A stretch of 64,000 nucleotides of DNA from Urophycis tenuis (Eukaryota; Chordata; Actinopteri; Gadiformes; Phycidae), in assembly GCA_036785325.1 (NCBI GenBank), contig JAXIVH010000096.1:645151-709150 (forward strand). Reading direction: 5' to 3'. The notes under the pieces were generated by a model, which was not told where the DNA came from, searched no databases, and worked only from the letters and a program-made list of their open reading frames with translations. This document shows positions 55,632 through 64,000 of this stretch, one piece after another (the first letter of the stretch is position 1; every line of letters begins with the position of its first letter). The translations under genes were made by a program, and so were the position numbers.

Positions 55632-57428
55632 CTGCAAGGAAGACAAAATGGAGGATTTGATGTTGTGAAAAAACGATGAGGTTCCTTGACAGAAATTGTT
55701 ATTTAGTCTATAAAACTATAAGTTGTAGCTTGAAAGTAATATTTGTGATTATGAGAAAAAAATTCTGGACTACTGTAGAAAAATGGCAGTGCAACATGGC
55801 AGGATCTTAATATTACATATATAAACATATATAATTTCATACATACATATATAATTTCTGCCAAGTCTGTTTTGTTAGATGCCAGTGATTTCTACTCATG
55901 GCACCTTTAACATGTTATACAAATATATTCCTAGCATACAAATACTTGAAAGTAATACAATAATTGTCCGGACAGTAATACTTCTAAATATAATACTACT
56001 AAGACTCACCATTATAAAACTCATAGATAGATACAGCTGCTGGTTGTAAGACACCAACTTTCATTGTTAGCACATTGACCATATAGATAGCAGATATACA
56101 TTACAAACAATGCAAGTCTATAGTATGTGCAAATACAATTGTGCACAGATGAAAATGTAAACACGTGTAGACGTGTCTACAAACTCACCATTATAGTACT
56201 CATAGATAGATACAGCTGCTGGTTGTAAGACACCAACTTTCATTGGCTTTGTGATCCTGAAAGCCACTTCCTCTGGCTTTTTGTGGCTCACCTGAAGAGA
56301 GCAAACAGAAAGGTAGTTACTAGGTAGTTGTGTAGGGGCTAAAGTAGTCACATGCATATGGGGAAAGTGACCTACCTTGTCCAGGTAAATGATTAGGGAG
56401 CCTCTGTCTGACAGCAATTTGTCCATTTCATATTTTGCAATGACTCTGTCCTTCGTCTTTGACAACTACATGCACACAGACATGTTAATGCAATGTATTC
56501 ACAGGTTGTGTTATTGTTTAACAAATAGCAGAAATGGCTCACTTTGTTGAGATCCGATATGTCAGGGGTGTAACCAGTCAGCAAACCAATGTCCAAGATT
56601 GTCATGCCTGCATCTTTGTTATCCTTATATCTGTAAGAAGCATTTTACACCCACACACACACACGGCACAATATTTACGAATATAGAACAGGAATAAGTT
56701 TTTTAAAACATATTGAAAGTAAAAGCTAGATGTGTTGCAAATTTATGATAATATTCATAGGTGGGTAATCGGCAATGAATGTGGCTATGAATGACAACGC
56801 ACACAACATATGCATGGTCTGTGTACATTTTCTTGAAAAGTCATTAAAAAAAAACCTGCAAAATCAAATGTGTTCGACTTACAAGAACTCCATTTTAAGC
56901 ACATATTCATCATCACCAACAGAATCTACCACGGAAGACAAGAGAATGAACAAAACATTAAAATGTTAGAATTTAAATTTTAAGTACACGTAACCCCAAC
57001 GAAGCAATTTTCCTCAGTGATTATTAAAGTATTTCTGTGTGTTCTGTCTGTCTGTCTGTCTGTCTGTCTTTCTGTCAACCCCATGATGCTGTTGTAGCAT
57101 CTGGCTCGGTGTCAAAGGAATCAGACCAAATACTGCTTTCAAAAATCCTACATCCAGTGTGGGAAATGTACATCCTGGGACAGAATATTTGTTTTGGCCA
57201 GTGTGTTATGATTCACTATTCTTGATTAATCGAAGAATAGTGGCCAGATGTTAAACTGTAAATTGTCAGACAAACACAACGCTGCAGCCTTGGAAGCAGG
57301 CAAATTAACTGGATCAACTGAGATTGTACCCGACCTAAAATGCCTTGCGCTCTGTTGAAAAAGCTCCATGACCAGAGCCATGCTAAAATACAGTTAAAAT
57401 GCAAACAATAAAGACATTGCAAATAGAC

Positions 57429-57465
<37 letters not shown>

Positions 57466-60400
57466 CTATATTATTCTAATTCCTTACACTATTGTGTAAG
57501 GAATTAACCAGAGCTGTCCCGTTATTGGAGTGAGGCGAAGCCACAGTTGCTGACCAAGTGTTTACCTTGGGAAAGCGTCACATTCAGTTCAAATTTTTCA
57601 CAGTCCTTGTCTGCATTTATAGGTGATGCATAATACAGTGACACTACCTGTTGAGCAGATGGATAGAAAAACAGTGTACACAATGTACAGTATGTTTGTG
57701 TATGATTTTGATGTATTTTTATATACAGTATATCCCACAATAGAATATTAATGCAAAAACACTAATTCCAATTATATATTGTATAGCACAATCTCTTTAA
57801 CATGTGGGATTCATGAAAAATATGTTCATATAAATGTAAATATACGCACTGATATTGTAGCTTCTCCAGAACCAGTGGCAGTCACATTCACTTGCTTGTT
57901 AATTCCCTTGAACTGTTGACATTAAGACATACACACACATATATCACGTGACCTTTTTTTTTTTTTTTAATTGCACATAACACTGTATACAAATATACTA
58001 GCATAGTTTATTCATTATCAGCAGCGTGCGGTCCATATGGGCAGGTCGGGCAGAGCCCAGCTTGCAAAAGCATGCTCCCCAAAAAATAGTTCCTCAATAA
58101 ATCATTGCTCTAAGTCTATTTTTAATAATATGATCGTCACATTCACTATCTATAGTATATGTAGGCTTTCCAACTATTTTCGGTCTGTTGACATCACATT
58201 TTGGATGATGGTGGCGATTCAAATTGAATTTAATAATATGTCGGGCGTTGCCGCATTCCTCCGTATGTTTTCTGCATAACCCTGCAGGCTTCATTCGGAA
58301 TTACAAGCAGCGCTGATAGGAGCACATTTGGGCGCTAAGTAGTCCGCCCAATCGGTTATAGCTCTACTGAGTCTGCGTTGATGTTGAACTCGAATTACTC
58401 AGCCAGTAGCTCTCGCCTCAAGTAGTCTGCTGTATCCCTTGTGTTGAGATCAGAAGCGAAAATGGCGAGTGATGTTGAACCTGCAATGAACAGTGTCGAG
58501 ATGCTTATTACAAACCCTTTTGAGAGATTAAAATTGGAAGAAAAGCTAGCCATAAAAAAAATTGGGCCTGAAAGACCGGACATTAAAATTGCCCAACAAA
58601 CGAAGGATAAGGGGAAAACGTACACCAGAACTTTCTCCCGAGCGTGGTACGACAGGAAGAAATGGCTATGTGGTTGCTCTAAGAGAAACGCTGTCTTTTG
58701 TTTCCCATGTCTACTTTTTCGAGCAAGTGTGTGCACAGGACAAGGGGATGTATGGACCACCACGGGTGTGAGTGATATGAAACACTTCTCAGAAAGTGTT
58801 AAGAGACATGAGGCAAGTAAAGCACATTTACATTGTGCAATGAAGCTAGCCATGCTAGGTCAAGTGAATAGTGCTACGCAGCTGGACGAGGGCTATCATG
58901 TCAGTGTGCGGAATCACAACAGGGAGGTCGACAACAACCGACAAATTCTGTCAAAGCTCATTGACTGTATCAAATTCTGTGGAGCTTTCGAACTGGCTCT
59001 CAGAGGACATGACGAGTCGGACACTTCAGATAACCCTGGTGTCTTCCTGGGCTTAGTGGACTTAGTTGCATCATTGGACAGCGCCATGAGAGAGCATCTG
59101 GAGAAGGCAACGGTGTTTAAAGGTACGTCCAACCGCATCCAGAATGAGCTTCTCGATTGTATGCTTGATGTCATGCAGGGGCACATTATACAGGACCTGA
59201 AAAAAACTAAATTCCTGGCAGTACAGGCCGATGAAACGACTGATGTTTCAACCCATTGCCAATTCGTTGTTGTGTTCCGTTATATAGACGTAGCCAACAC
59301 ATTGCAGGAGAGATTTTTTGTTTCAAACAAATTGATGGAGGCACGACCGCAGAGGCCATCTCTAATGTTCTTCTGCAACAGTTGGGTGTGGTGTGTTCAG
59401 CGGAGAATGAGGTAGACAGAGACAGGCTGATAGCACAAACATTTGATGGAGCGAGTGTGATGCGGGGAGCGAAAGGTGGAGTGAGGAGGATGGTCCAGGA
59501 CGTATATCCCAATGCCCACTTCATACACTGTTACGCACACCAATTGAATTTGGTTATGCAACAGGCCGTTTCCTCAATTACCACTGTGCGTGTCTTCTTC
59601 TCTGACATAGGTGGCTTTTCTGCCTTTTTCTCACGTTCCCCAAAGAGAACTGCCACTTTGGACAGTGTTGTAGCAAAGAGGTTGCCACGCGCATCTCAGA
59701 CGCGCTGGAACTTCCATAGTCGCGTGGTTAGTACAGTGTATGAGAATAAGGATCTCTTGCTGGAATGCTTCAATACTATTCAACAATCTCCAGAATTTGA
59801 TTCAATCTCAATCAGAGAGGCAAAGGGCTACTGTCGAATGCTGGGTGACAAAGAATTCCTTTTTTTCCTTGAGCTGTTCCATGCCATACTGTCCCGTGTA
59901 GATGTACTCTTTGCACAGCTTCAGAGGAGGAACATTGATGTGGTGCATACTCAAAGAATCATTGAAAACTTTGTCTGCTCAATTTAAAAAGTGCGTGATT
60001 CAGTGCCTTCTATTTGTGCCAATTACATTACTGACACGGCTCAACGTGGTGGTGCTCGGAACTTTACGAGAATTGGATATGAAGTGTGTGACACGGTGAT
60101 TGCCAATGCGAAGGATAGGTTCACATTTACTGGGCACTTGGCTGCGGCTGTACTGTTCGACAGTGAGCGTTTCCCTGAATACGCAGATGATTTCCCCACA
60201 GTCGCCCTCGGAAAGGCAGTTGATGCTTATCCAATGTTGAGTAAAACACTTCTGAAAACAGAGCTTTCTCTTATTTATGAGAACCCTGACTTTAGAGCAT
60301 GCAACAGCGCAATGGCATTGTTTCAGCTTTTTATAAAGAACAACTTGGCGGATGTGTTTTCTGAAACTTTGAAGTTGCTTCGCATTCTAATCACTACGCC

Positions 60401-63400
60401 CATGACTACAGCTGAGTCTGAACGATGCTTTTCAACGCTTAAACGAATTAAGACATTCCTCAGAAATACTATGTCCCAGGACAGACTGAACGCATTAGCA
60501 ATGCTGTCCATCGAAAAGCGACTGACACGGGACATACCTGATTTCAACAGAGTTGTTATTGAGAAATTTGCGCACATGAAAGACCGTCGGGCCAAGTTCC
60601 TGTATAAATGAAGATCTGATTGCTTAGGCTACTTGATGACGTCTTCTAAGAAGCAATGTTTGTTTGATGTTGCCGTGATGTTAAAAAAAAAAAAATAATA
60701 AATTTAAAAAAGTTGCCGTGATGTTTTCCGTTTGGCTTTCGTTCTGTATAGGCCTGGTTATGGATCTACTTTTTATTTCTACTGTTCATTCATTTAGCCT
60801 ATTTGCGATGCACTTGTTGTTGTTTGTTCGATTGTGCGCACATAGGCTGGTTAACCCGACATATGACGTGCTGCTGACCCTTTCGAAGCGGGCACAGCAC
60901 TCTTAATTCGTATTCATAATTAGTTTAGTTAACATGTTTTAATTTATCTGAAAAATACTTAAAAAATGTGGGTGTGGTCATACAAGTAGCCCATCATACG
61001 CCCCACTGAAATTTTGGCTCACGGCACGCTACTGTTCATTATATTATATCAGCGTTTTATTGTTCTGCTGCTGTACATTTACACAGGGCCGGCCCTAGCC
61101 TTTTGGGGGCCCTAAACAGAATTTGATTCAAACCTTTTGGGGCCTCCCTCCCACCACTGTGAAGTCACCAGAATGTGAATTTAGTAGATGTGATTTCCTG
61201 TATTCTGGTTCATTTTAGGGATGGCCAGCTGGAGATGGGCCAGGGGTGGAGCCAGACTTTGGGTACATCCAGGTCTTAGTCTAGAGGGGGGTCTGGGGTT
61301 CTCCCCCAGAAAAAAATGTAACTTCTAAGATGCGATTTCCTGCATTCTAGTCCCTTTTAGGGTGACCTGCTGGACACTGGCAAATCCTAAATCCCTTCTA
61401 ATTCATAGCCTACATTTTCAGTTGCAGGGCCTGCTCAAGACAATACTATTTAATGGAAAGAAACAATAACTATTCGGTTGTCATAACTTCAAAAGCTTAA
61501 AAAAATCCAGGGCTTTTGAAGTGAGATTCGGGGCTTCAGCACCGAAAGCCAATCCCCCCCCCCCCCCCCCCCCCCCCGCTCCGCCCTTGAGATGGACAAT
61601 ACCTTAATTTGTTCAGATTCATAGCCAATAACCTGACTTGCAGGGCCTGCACAGGCGAACAGATACAGCACTGGGTTTAGCTGCCCCCAAACCATAAGCC
61701 TACTTTAAGGCCTGGCCTATATTTTGGATTCAAAGTTAAGTCCATAATTGATTACATACATTCAGGGTTCAACACAGACATTGTGTCATAAGCAGAATTT
61801 CATGATTTAGAGGGCTTTCAGATATATCACACCACATATCCTGGGATATTAACCTGAGGGGCCCCATTCAGACATCAACCCATAACCCATTTTGTATGAA
61901 TAAGGAGCCCTATTAAGACATAACACATTCTATATTTGATCTGGGGCCCCATTAAGAGGGTAATCCACCCTTGTATTAATATAGTAGTTATTTACCCCAA
62001 CCGAGTGTCTTTTTAACCTTAGAGGGTACTGAAATCACACATTTATTTTTAACTCTCATATTGGAAGTTAAACTCTTAAGTGTGGTTTACTTCTTGAAAC
62101 AGTCAAAATTGAATATTAAAAATGAAGAATAATAACAACAAGGGTTCAACAATGACAATTATTCCTGAAAACTAAAATTGTTTTTATTTTTTTTTGGGGG
62201 GGGGGCCGCTTAGTTCGCTTATGCCTCGGGTCGGCCCTGCATTTACGTTTAGGGCATTTAGGGCATTTGAGTAATTATTCTTCTTCTTCTTATATTTATT
62301 TATATTTGCATGCTTGTCTAGCACCGGGGATTGAGGGAAACGGCATTTCGGTTTTTGTGTATGTCCTGTACATTCATGAAAACTGACAATAAAGTTTACT
62401 TGACTTGGCTTGATTTAGCAGACGCTTTTATCCGAAGCGACTTACAAAGAGTAAATTTGTCCGAACGACCAAGTTTGCCCTCTCTGATCAATAAAGTACC
62501 CATCTCTAGTATTTCTATGTCGCACTACAATGATGGACTGTAAAAAATACAAATGGACGTGGGATCCCTGACATTACCAAGCGTGAGTAGTGAGGGTGTG
62601 ATACACGTCTTGTCACCCTTCCTCAAGCAGCGGAAACCCATCGCTTGCATTACATCTAAACTTACCTTAGCTGTTCTTCTCTGAAAGGCGTTTTCATTGG
62701 TGACAGTGAAAAGCTGTGTCCTTGCACGGCCGGGTACTTTAATTTCTATTTCCATTGAATATTGATGCTCCTTAGCATGTATCCAATACTCTCCTACTGC
62801 CTGGTACACCATGATCGTTGACTGGACATGAAACAAAACGAGAAGTGAAGCATGGACAGACGGATGTGTACAGAGGACCATGAAAGCAGAGCATGGAAAA
62901 ATAGAAAGCATTAGAAGAGTGAGAGACAGAATTAAATGTTAGATTGAATTGCATTGCATTTTACCTGAGTGGATTGAAACGTATTTTACCTGAGTGGATA
63001 AATAGCCCCCGTTCTGGACCTGAGTGTTGAGCCATCTTACTACTGGGGCGGCAGCCTCAAATTCCTTTAACCAGGTAAAAATACATTTACATATGTGACA
63101 TGTTTATATGTAATGCAAGCATGTAACGGGGCATTTGAATTACCTGAATTTGAAACATTCCAATATACACCTTGTTTTGTGTCGGTGACACAACACAAAT
63201 GAACAACCAAGTGTCGCAACAAGGAGACGCTCACCTTGGCCTTGACCAGCGCCAACAGAGCATAGGCTGTGGCCTCCAGGGTGAAGAGGTAACCCGAGGG
63301 CACCTTCCAGTGGGTCAAGTCTGAGGAGCACAGAGCAGACCAGCCGATAATGCATCTCACCGCTTGTTTTTCTGCATCGTTTGTCCGTTGATATATACTT

Positions 63401-63581
63401 GTGTGGGTTTTGGACAGGAGTTGTAAGAACCTTGGGATACAACTTTGTAGAGGATATCCTTTTTGAACTTGTCTTCATTGGCCAGTGCATAGGATACCAT
63501 GGCGACAGCATATGGGTTGGTGAGGTAAGGTAAACGCTTCTCCAGGTAACCTACAGCTTTCTGTATGCTCTCTGGCATGCT
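52530..63581 (-). CDS. c3: Complement C3-type gene, last fifteen exons (5' part outside window)
   Basis: Fifteen exons with matching phases encode 492 C-terminal residues and a stop (TAG 52530-52532). Coordinates, in reading order: 63581-63431, 63320-63235, 63064-62990, 62821-62666, 57912-57850, 57647-57566, 56925-56883, 56630-56543, 56465-56376, 56291-56189, 55631-55542, 55288-55202, 55067-54984, 54667-54529, 52671-52530. All acceptors are AG; donors are GT except one GC. The protein is the central complement component: it is secreted, cleaved, binds targets through its thioester domain, and its C-terminal C345C domain contacts convertase partners. The thioester itself (GCGEQ-type exon) lies right of the window. 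No exon has a stop or frameshift, so the gene looks functional. C4/C5 are less likely given the overall residue pattern. Confidence 0.88.
52790..52985 (+). mobile_element. LINE 3' end fragment in the last C3 intron
   Basis: The words ttctgcatttcaacctgcacc and ctgcacaataacaataaaattgaatctaatctaatc are a typical 3' UTR and tail of a fish LINE, with a (taatc)n-type end. No coding sequence is left. Confidence 0.6.
52990..54528. other. C3 intron sequence without recognised genes
   Basis: This is the rest of the intron between the last two C3 exons. Pieces around 53660-53890 resemble old repeats (gggggcaatctgcaacctcc). No coding signal is seen on either strand. Confidence 0.6.
55129..55170. repeat. 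(CA)n microsatellite in a C3 intron
   Basis: A pure CA array preceded by a C run, 32 bases from the 3' exon boundary at 55202. Confidence 0.95.
55506..55540. repeat. (TA)n microsatellite at a C3 splice donor
   Basis: The TA array begins directly after the donor GTAAT of the exon ending at 55542 on the minus strand, so length changes could affect the donor context. Confidence 0.9.
56004..56066 (-). repeat. c3: Partial duplicate of the C3 exon 56189-56291
   Basis: The 63-bp stretch from the splice donor (GTGAGT) into the exon matches 56184-56246 with few differences, offset by 180 bp. It keeps a usable donor but has no clear acceptor, so it is probably not used. The copied codons would read YEFYNG instead of YEYYNG. 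Confidence 0.85.
56189..57912 (-). CDS. c3: C3 exons for CUB end and MG8 domain
   Basis: The exons 57912-57850 (VNVTATGSGEATIS), 57647-57566 (VVSLYYASPINADKDCEKF), 56925-56883 (DEYVLKMEFL), 56630-56543 (DAGMTILDIGLLTGYTPDI), 56465-56376 (RGSLIIYLDK) and 56291-56189 (VGVLQPAAVSIYEYYNG) cover the end of CUB and the macroglobulin-8 domain. Positions that are Cys in mammalian C3 (after KMEF and in the HKKPEEVAF stretch) are not Cys here; several teleost C3s may share this. Confidence 0.85.
57426..57464. repeat. (AAT)n microsatellite in a C3 intron
   Basis: About twelve pure AAT units. Confidence 0.95.
58019..61034 (+). mobile_element. hAT element 5 in a C3 intron, 8-bp target duplication
   Basis: The left end is cagcagcgtgcggt and the right end reads cagtagcgtgccgt on the other strand (12 of 14 match). 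The duplication ttcattat flanks it (58011-58018 and 61035-61042). It holds a TTF-finger hAT transposase on the plus strand, opposite to C3. It lies in the intron between the exons 62666-62821 and 57850-57912. Confidence 0.93.
58462..60611 (+). pseudogene. hAT transposase with TTF zinc finger
   Basis: Start: MASDVEPAMNSVEM at 58462. The TTF finger (WLCGCSKRNAVFCFPCLLF, then HEASKAHLHC) is followed by FLAVQADETTDVSTHCQFV (first catalytic Asp), QTFDGASVMRGAKGG, FIHCYAHQLNLVM and ASQTRWNFHSRV. The end is the dimerisation domain TTAESERCFSTLKRIKTFLR. A frameshift lies near 59320 in a T run, and an in-frame TAA at 59985-59987. The other parts are open, so the copy was active not very long ago. All blocks expected for a full transposase of about 700 residues are present. 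Confidence 0.9.
61084..62239. mobile_element. hAT MITE in a C3 intron
   Basis: The left end is cagggccggccctagcc and the right end on the other strand is cagggccgacccgagg. The flanks catttaca (61076-61083) and catttacg (62240-62247) differ at one base. A C run (61555-61577) is internal. No coding capacity is seen. It lies 49 bp from hAT element 5. Confidence 0.85.
62290..62450 (+). mobile_element. LINE/SINE tail remnant
   Basis: tgacaataaagtttacttgac and cagacgcttttatccgaagcgacttacaa are words seen at many sites in fish genomes as ends of retrotransposons. The piece is short and unclassified. Confidence 0.4.
62666..63581 (-). CDS. c3: C3 exons for the end of the thioester domain
   Basis: The four exons 63581-63431, 63320-63235, 63064-62990 and 62821-62666 read YLTNPYAVAMVSYALANED, FTLEATAYALLALVKAK, PVVRWLNTQVQNGGYLSTQ and STIMVYQAVGEYW. 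This is the alpha-helical thioester-containing domain, which ends by leading into the CUB domain (LFTVTNENAFQRRT). The donor region of the third exon is duplicated: ttttacctgagtgga occurs at 62959-62973 and 62984-62998. The 5' half of the domain is beyond 64000. Confidence 0.85.
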
Positions 63582-64000
63582 CTGCACACATGGTATGAAA
63601 CTTATTTAAGATCAAGCGATATGATGCCAAAGCAGAGAACAAAAAAATCAACACAAATGCAAATCTAGCTTTTGTCTTGACACTGAGAAACATTGAACAT
63701 CACCAATATGACAAAGTGATATGCTTATCGGGCCAACACTCATGAGAGAGAGGGGAATTTCTATGTTAAGTATTAAAAAGTTTTCATGAATATGATACAT
63801 TATTGCTTTTCACCATCATTCTTCACCTTGAATTTGAAATTCTATAATTATTAAGGTAACCAATTTCTGGTGATAGCAAGTTTGAAAAATGTGTTGTTTT
63901 ACCCAATAATACCAGTAAGAAATAAAGTCCCATTCACACATGCAGTCTATCCCAGAAATGTTCCGGAACATTTCCTACATGGAAGGAATGGAATGGATAT

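Overview
The window looks like vertebrate, most likely teleost fish, DNA. It holds the last fifteen exons of a complement C3-type gene on the minus strand (52530-63581), with proper GT/GC-AG splice sites. Almost everything else is transposon sequence of kinds common in fish: hAT elements and hAT MITEs, a Maverick/Polinton, a P element, LINEs with L2-like and Rex-like features, an R2/NeSL-type LINE with a restriction-like endonuclease, a chromodomain Ty3/Gypsy element and a Gmr1-like LTR element. No bacterial operon, CRISPR array, rRNA or tRNA gene was seen. All family names come from reading motifs, not from a search.

Region by region. 1-2505 is the 5' half of an L2/CR1-like LINE on the minus strand (PHD/esterase ORF1, start of the APE endonuclease) with a minisatellite at its 5' end. 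About 2590-15030 is a decayed Maverick/Polinton: ATPase tail, a small basic protein and an intact 230-codon ORF on the plus strand, facing adenain-like protease, double jelly-roll major capsid, a basic Gly-rich virion protein, penton-like minor capsid, chromodomain integrase and a CxxC protein on the minus strand. No polymerase B is seen. The Polinton is broken by two hAT insertions, and part of its minor capsid gene is present twice. 15195-17000 holds a transposon-protein tail and a spliced P2X7-like intracellular-domain gene fragment. 17400-21659 holds two ZMYM1-like hAT transposases. 21884-22624 is a hAT MITE. Solo LTRs lie at 24423-25071, 27773-29291 (less certain) and 32625-33272. A Rex-like LINE lies at 25675-27385 and a THAP9/P-element transposase at 29313-32071.

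From 35955 to 49743 there is a three-layer nest. A 5'-truncated chromodomain Gypsy element was split in its integrase by an L2-like LINE (38135-48567). That LINE was split between endonuclease and RT by a complete Gmr1-like LTR element (39684-46188) with paired LTRs, a 5-bp target duplication, a tRNA-Pro primer site, and integrase placed before RT. An R2/NeSL-type LINE tail abuts the Gypsy 3' LTR (49756 to about 51460).

The C3-type gene ends the window. Its coding exons (492 codons of the C-terminal part) are unbroken, although one intron took up both a 3-kb hAT element (58019-61034, TSD ttcattat) and a 1.16-kb hAT MITE (61084-62239). The transposons are mutually nested parasites. The only gene likely to serve the host here is C3. 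The Polinton capsid module, the Gmr1 element and the P2X7-like gene are the most informative accessory parts.
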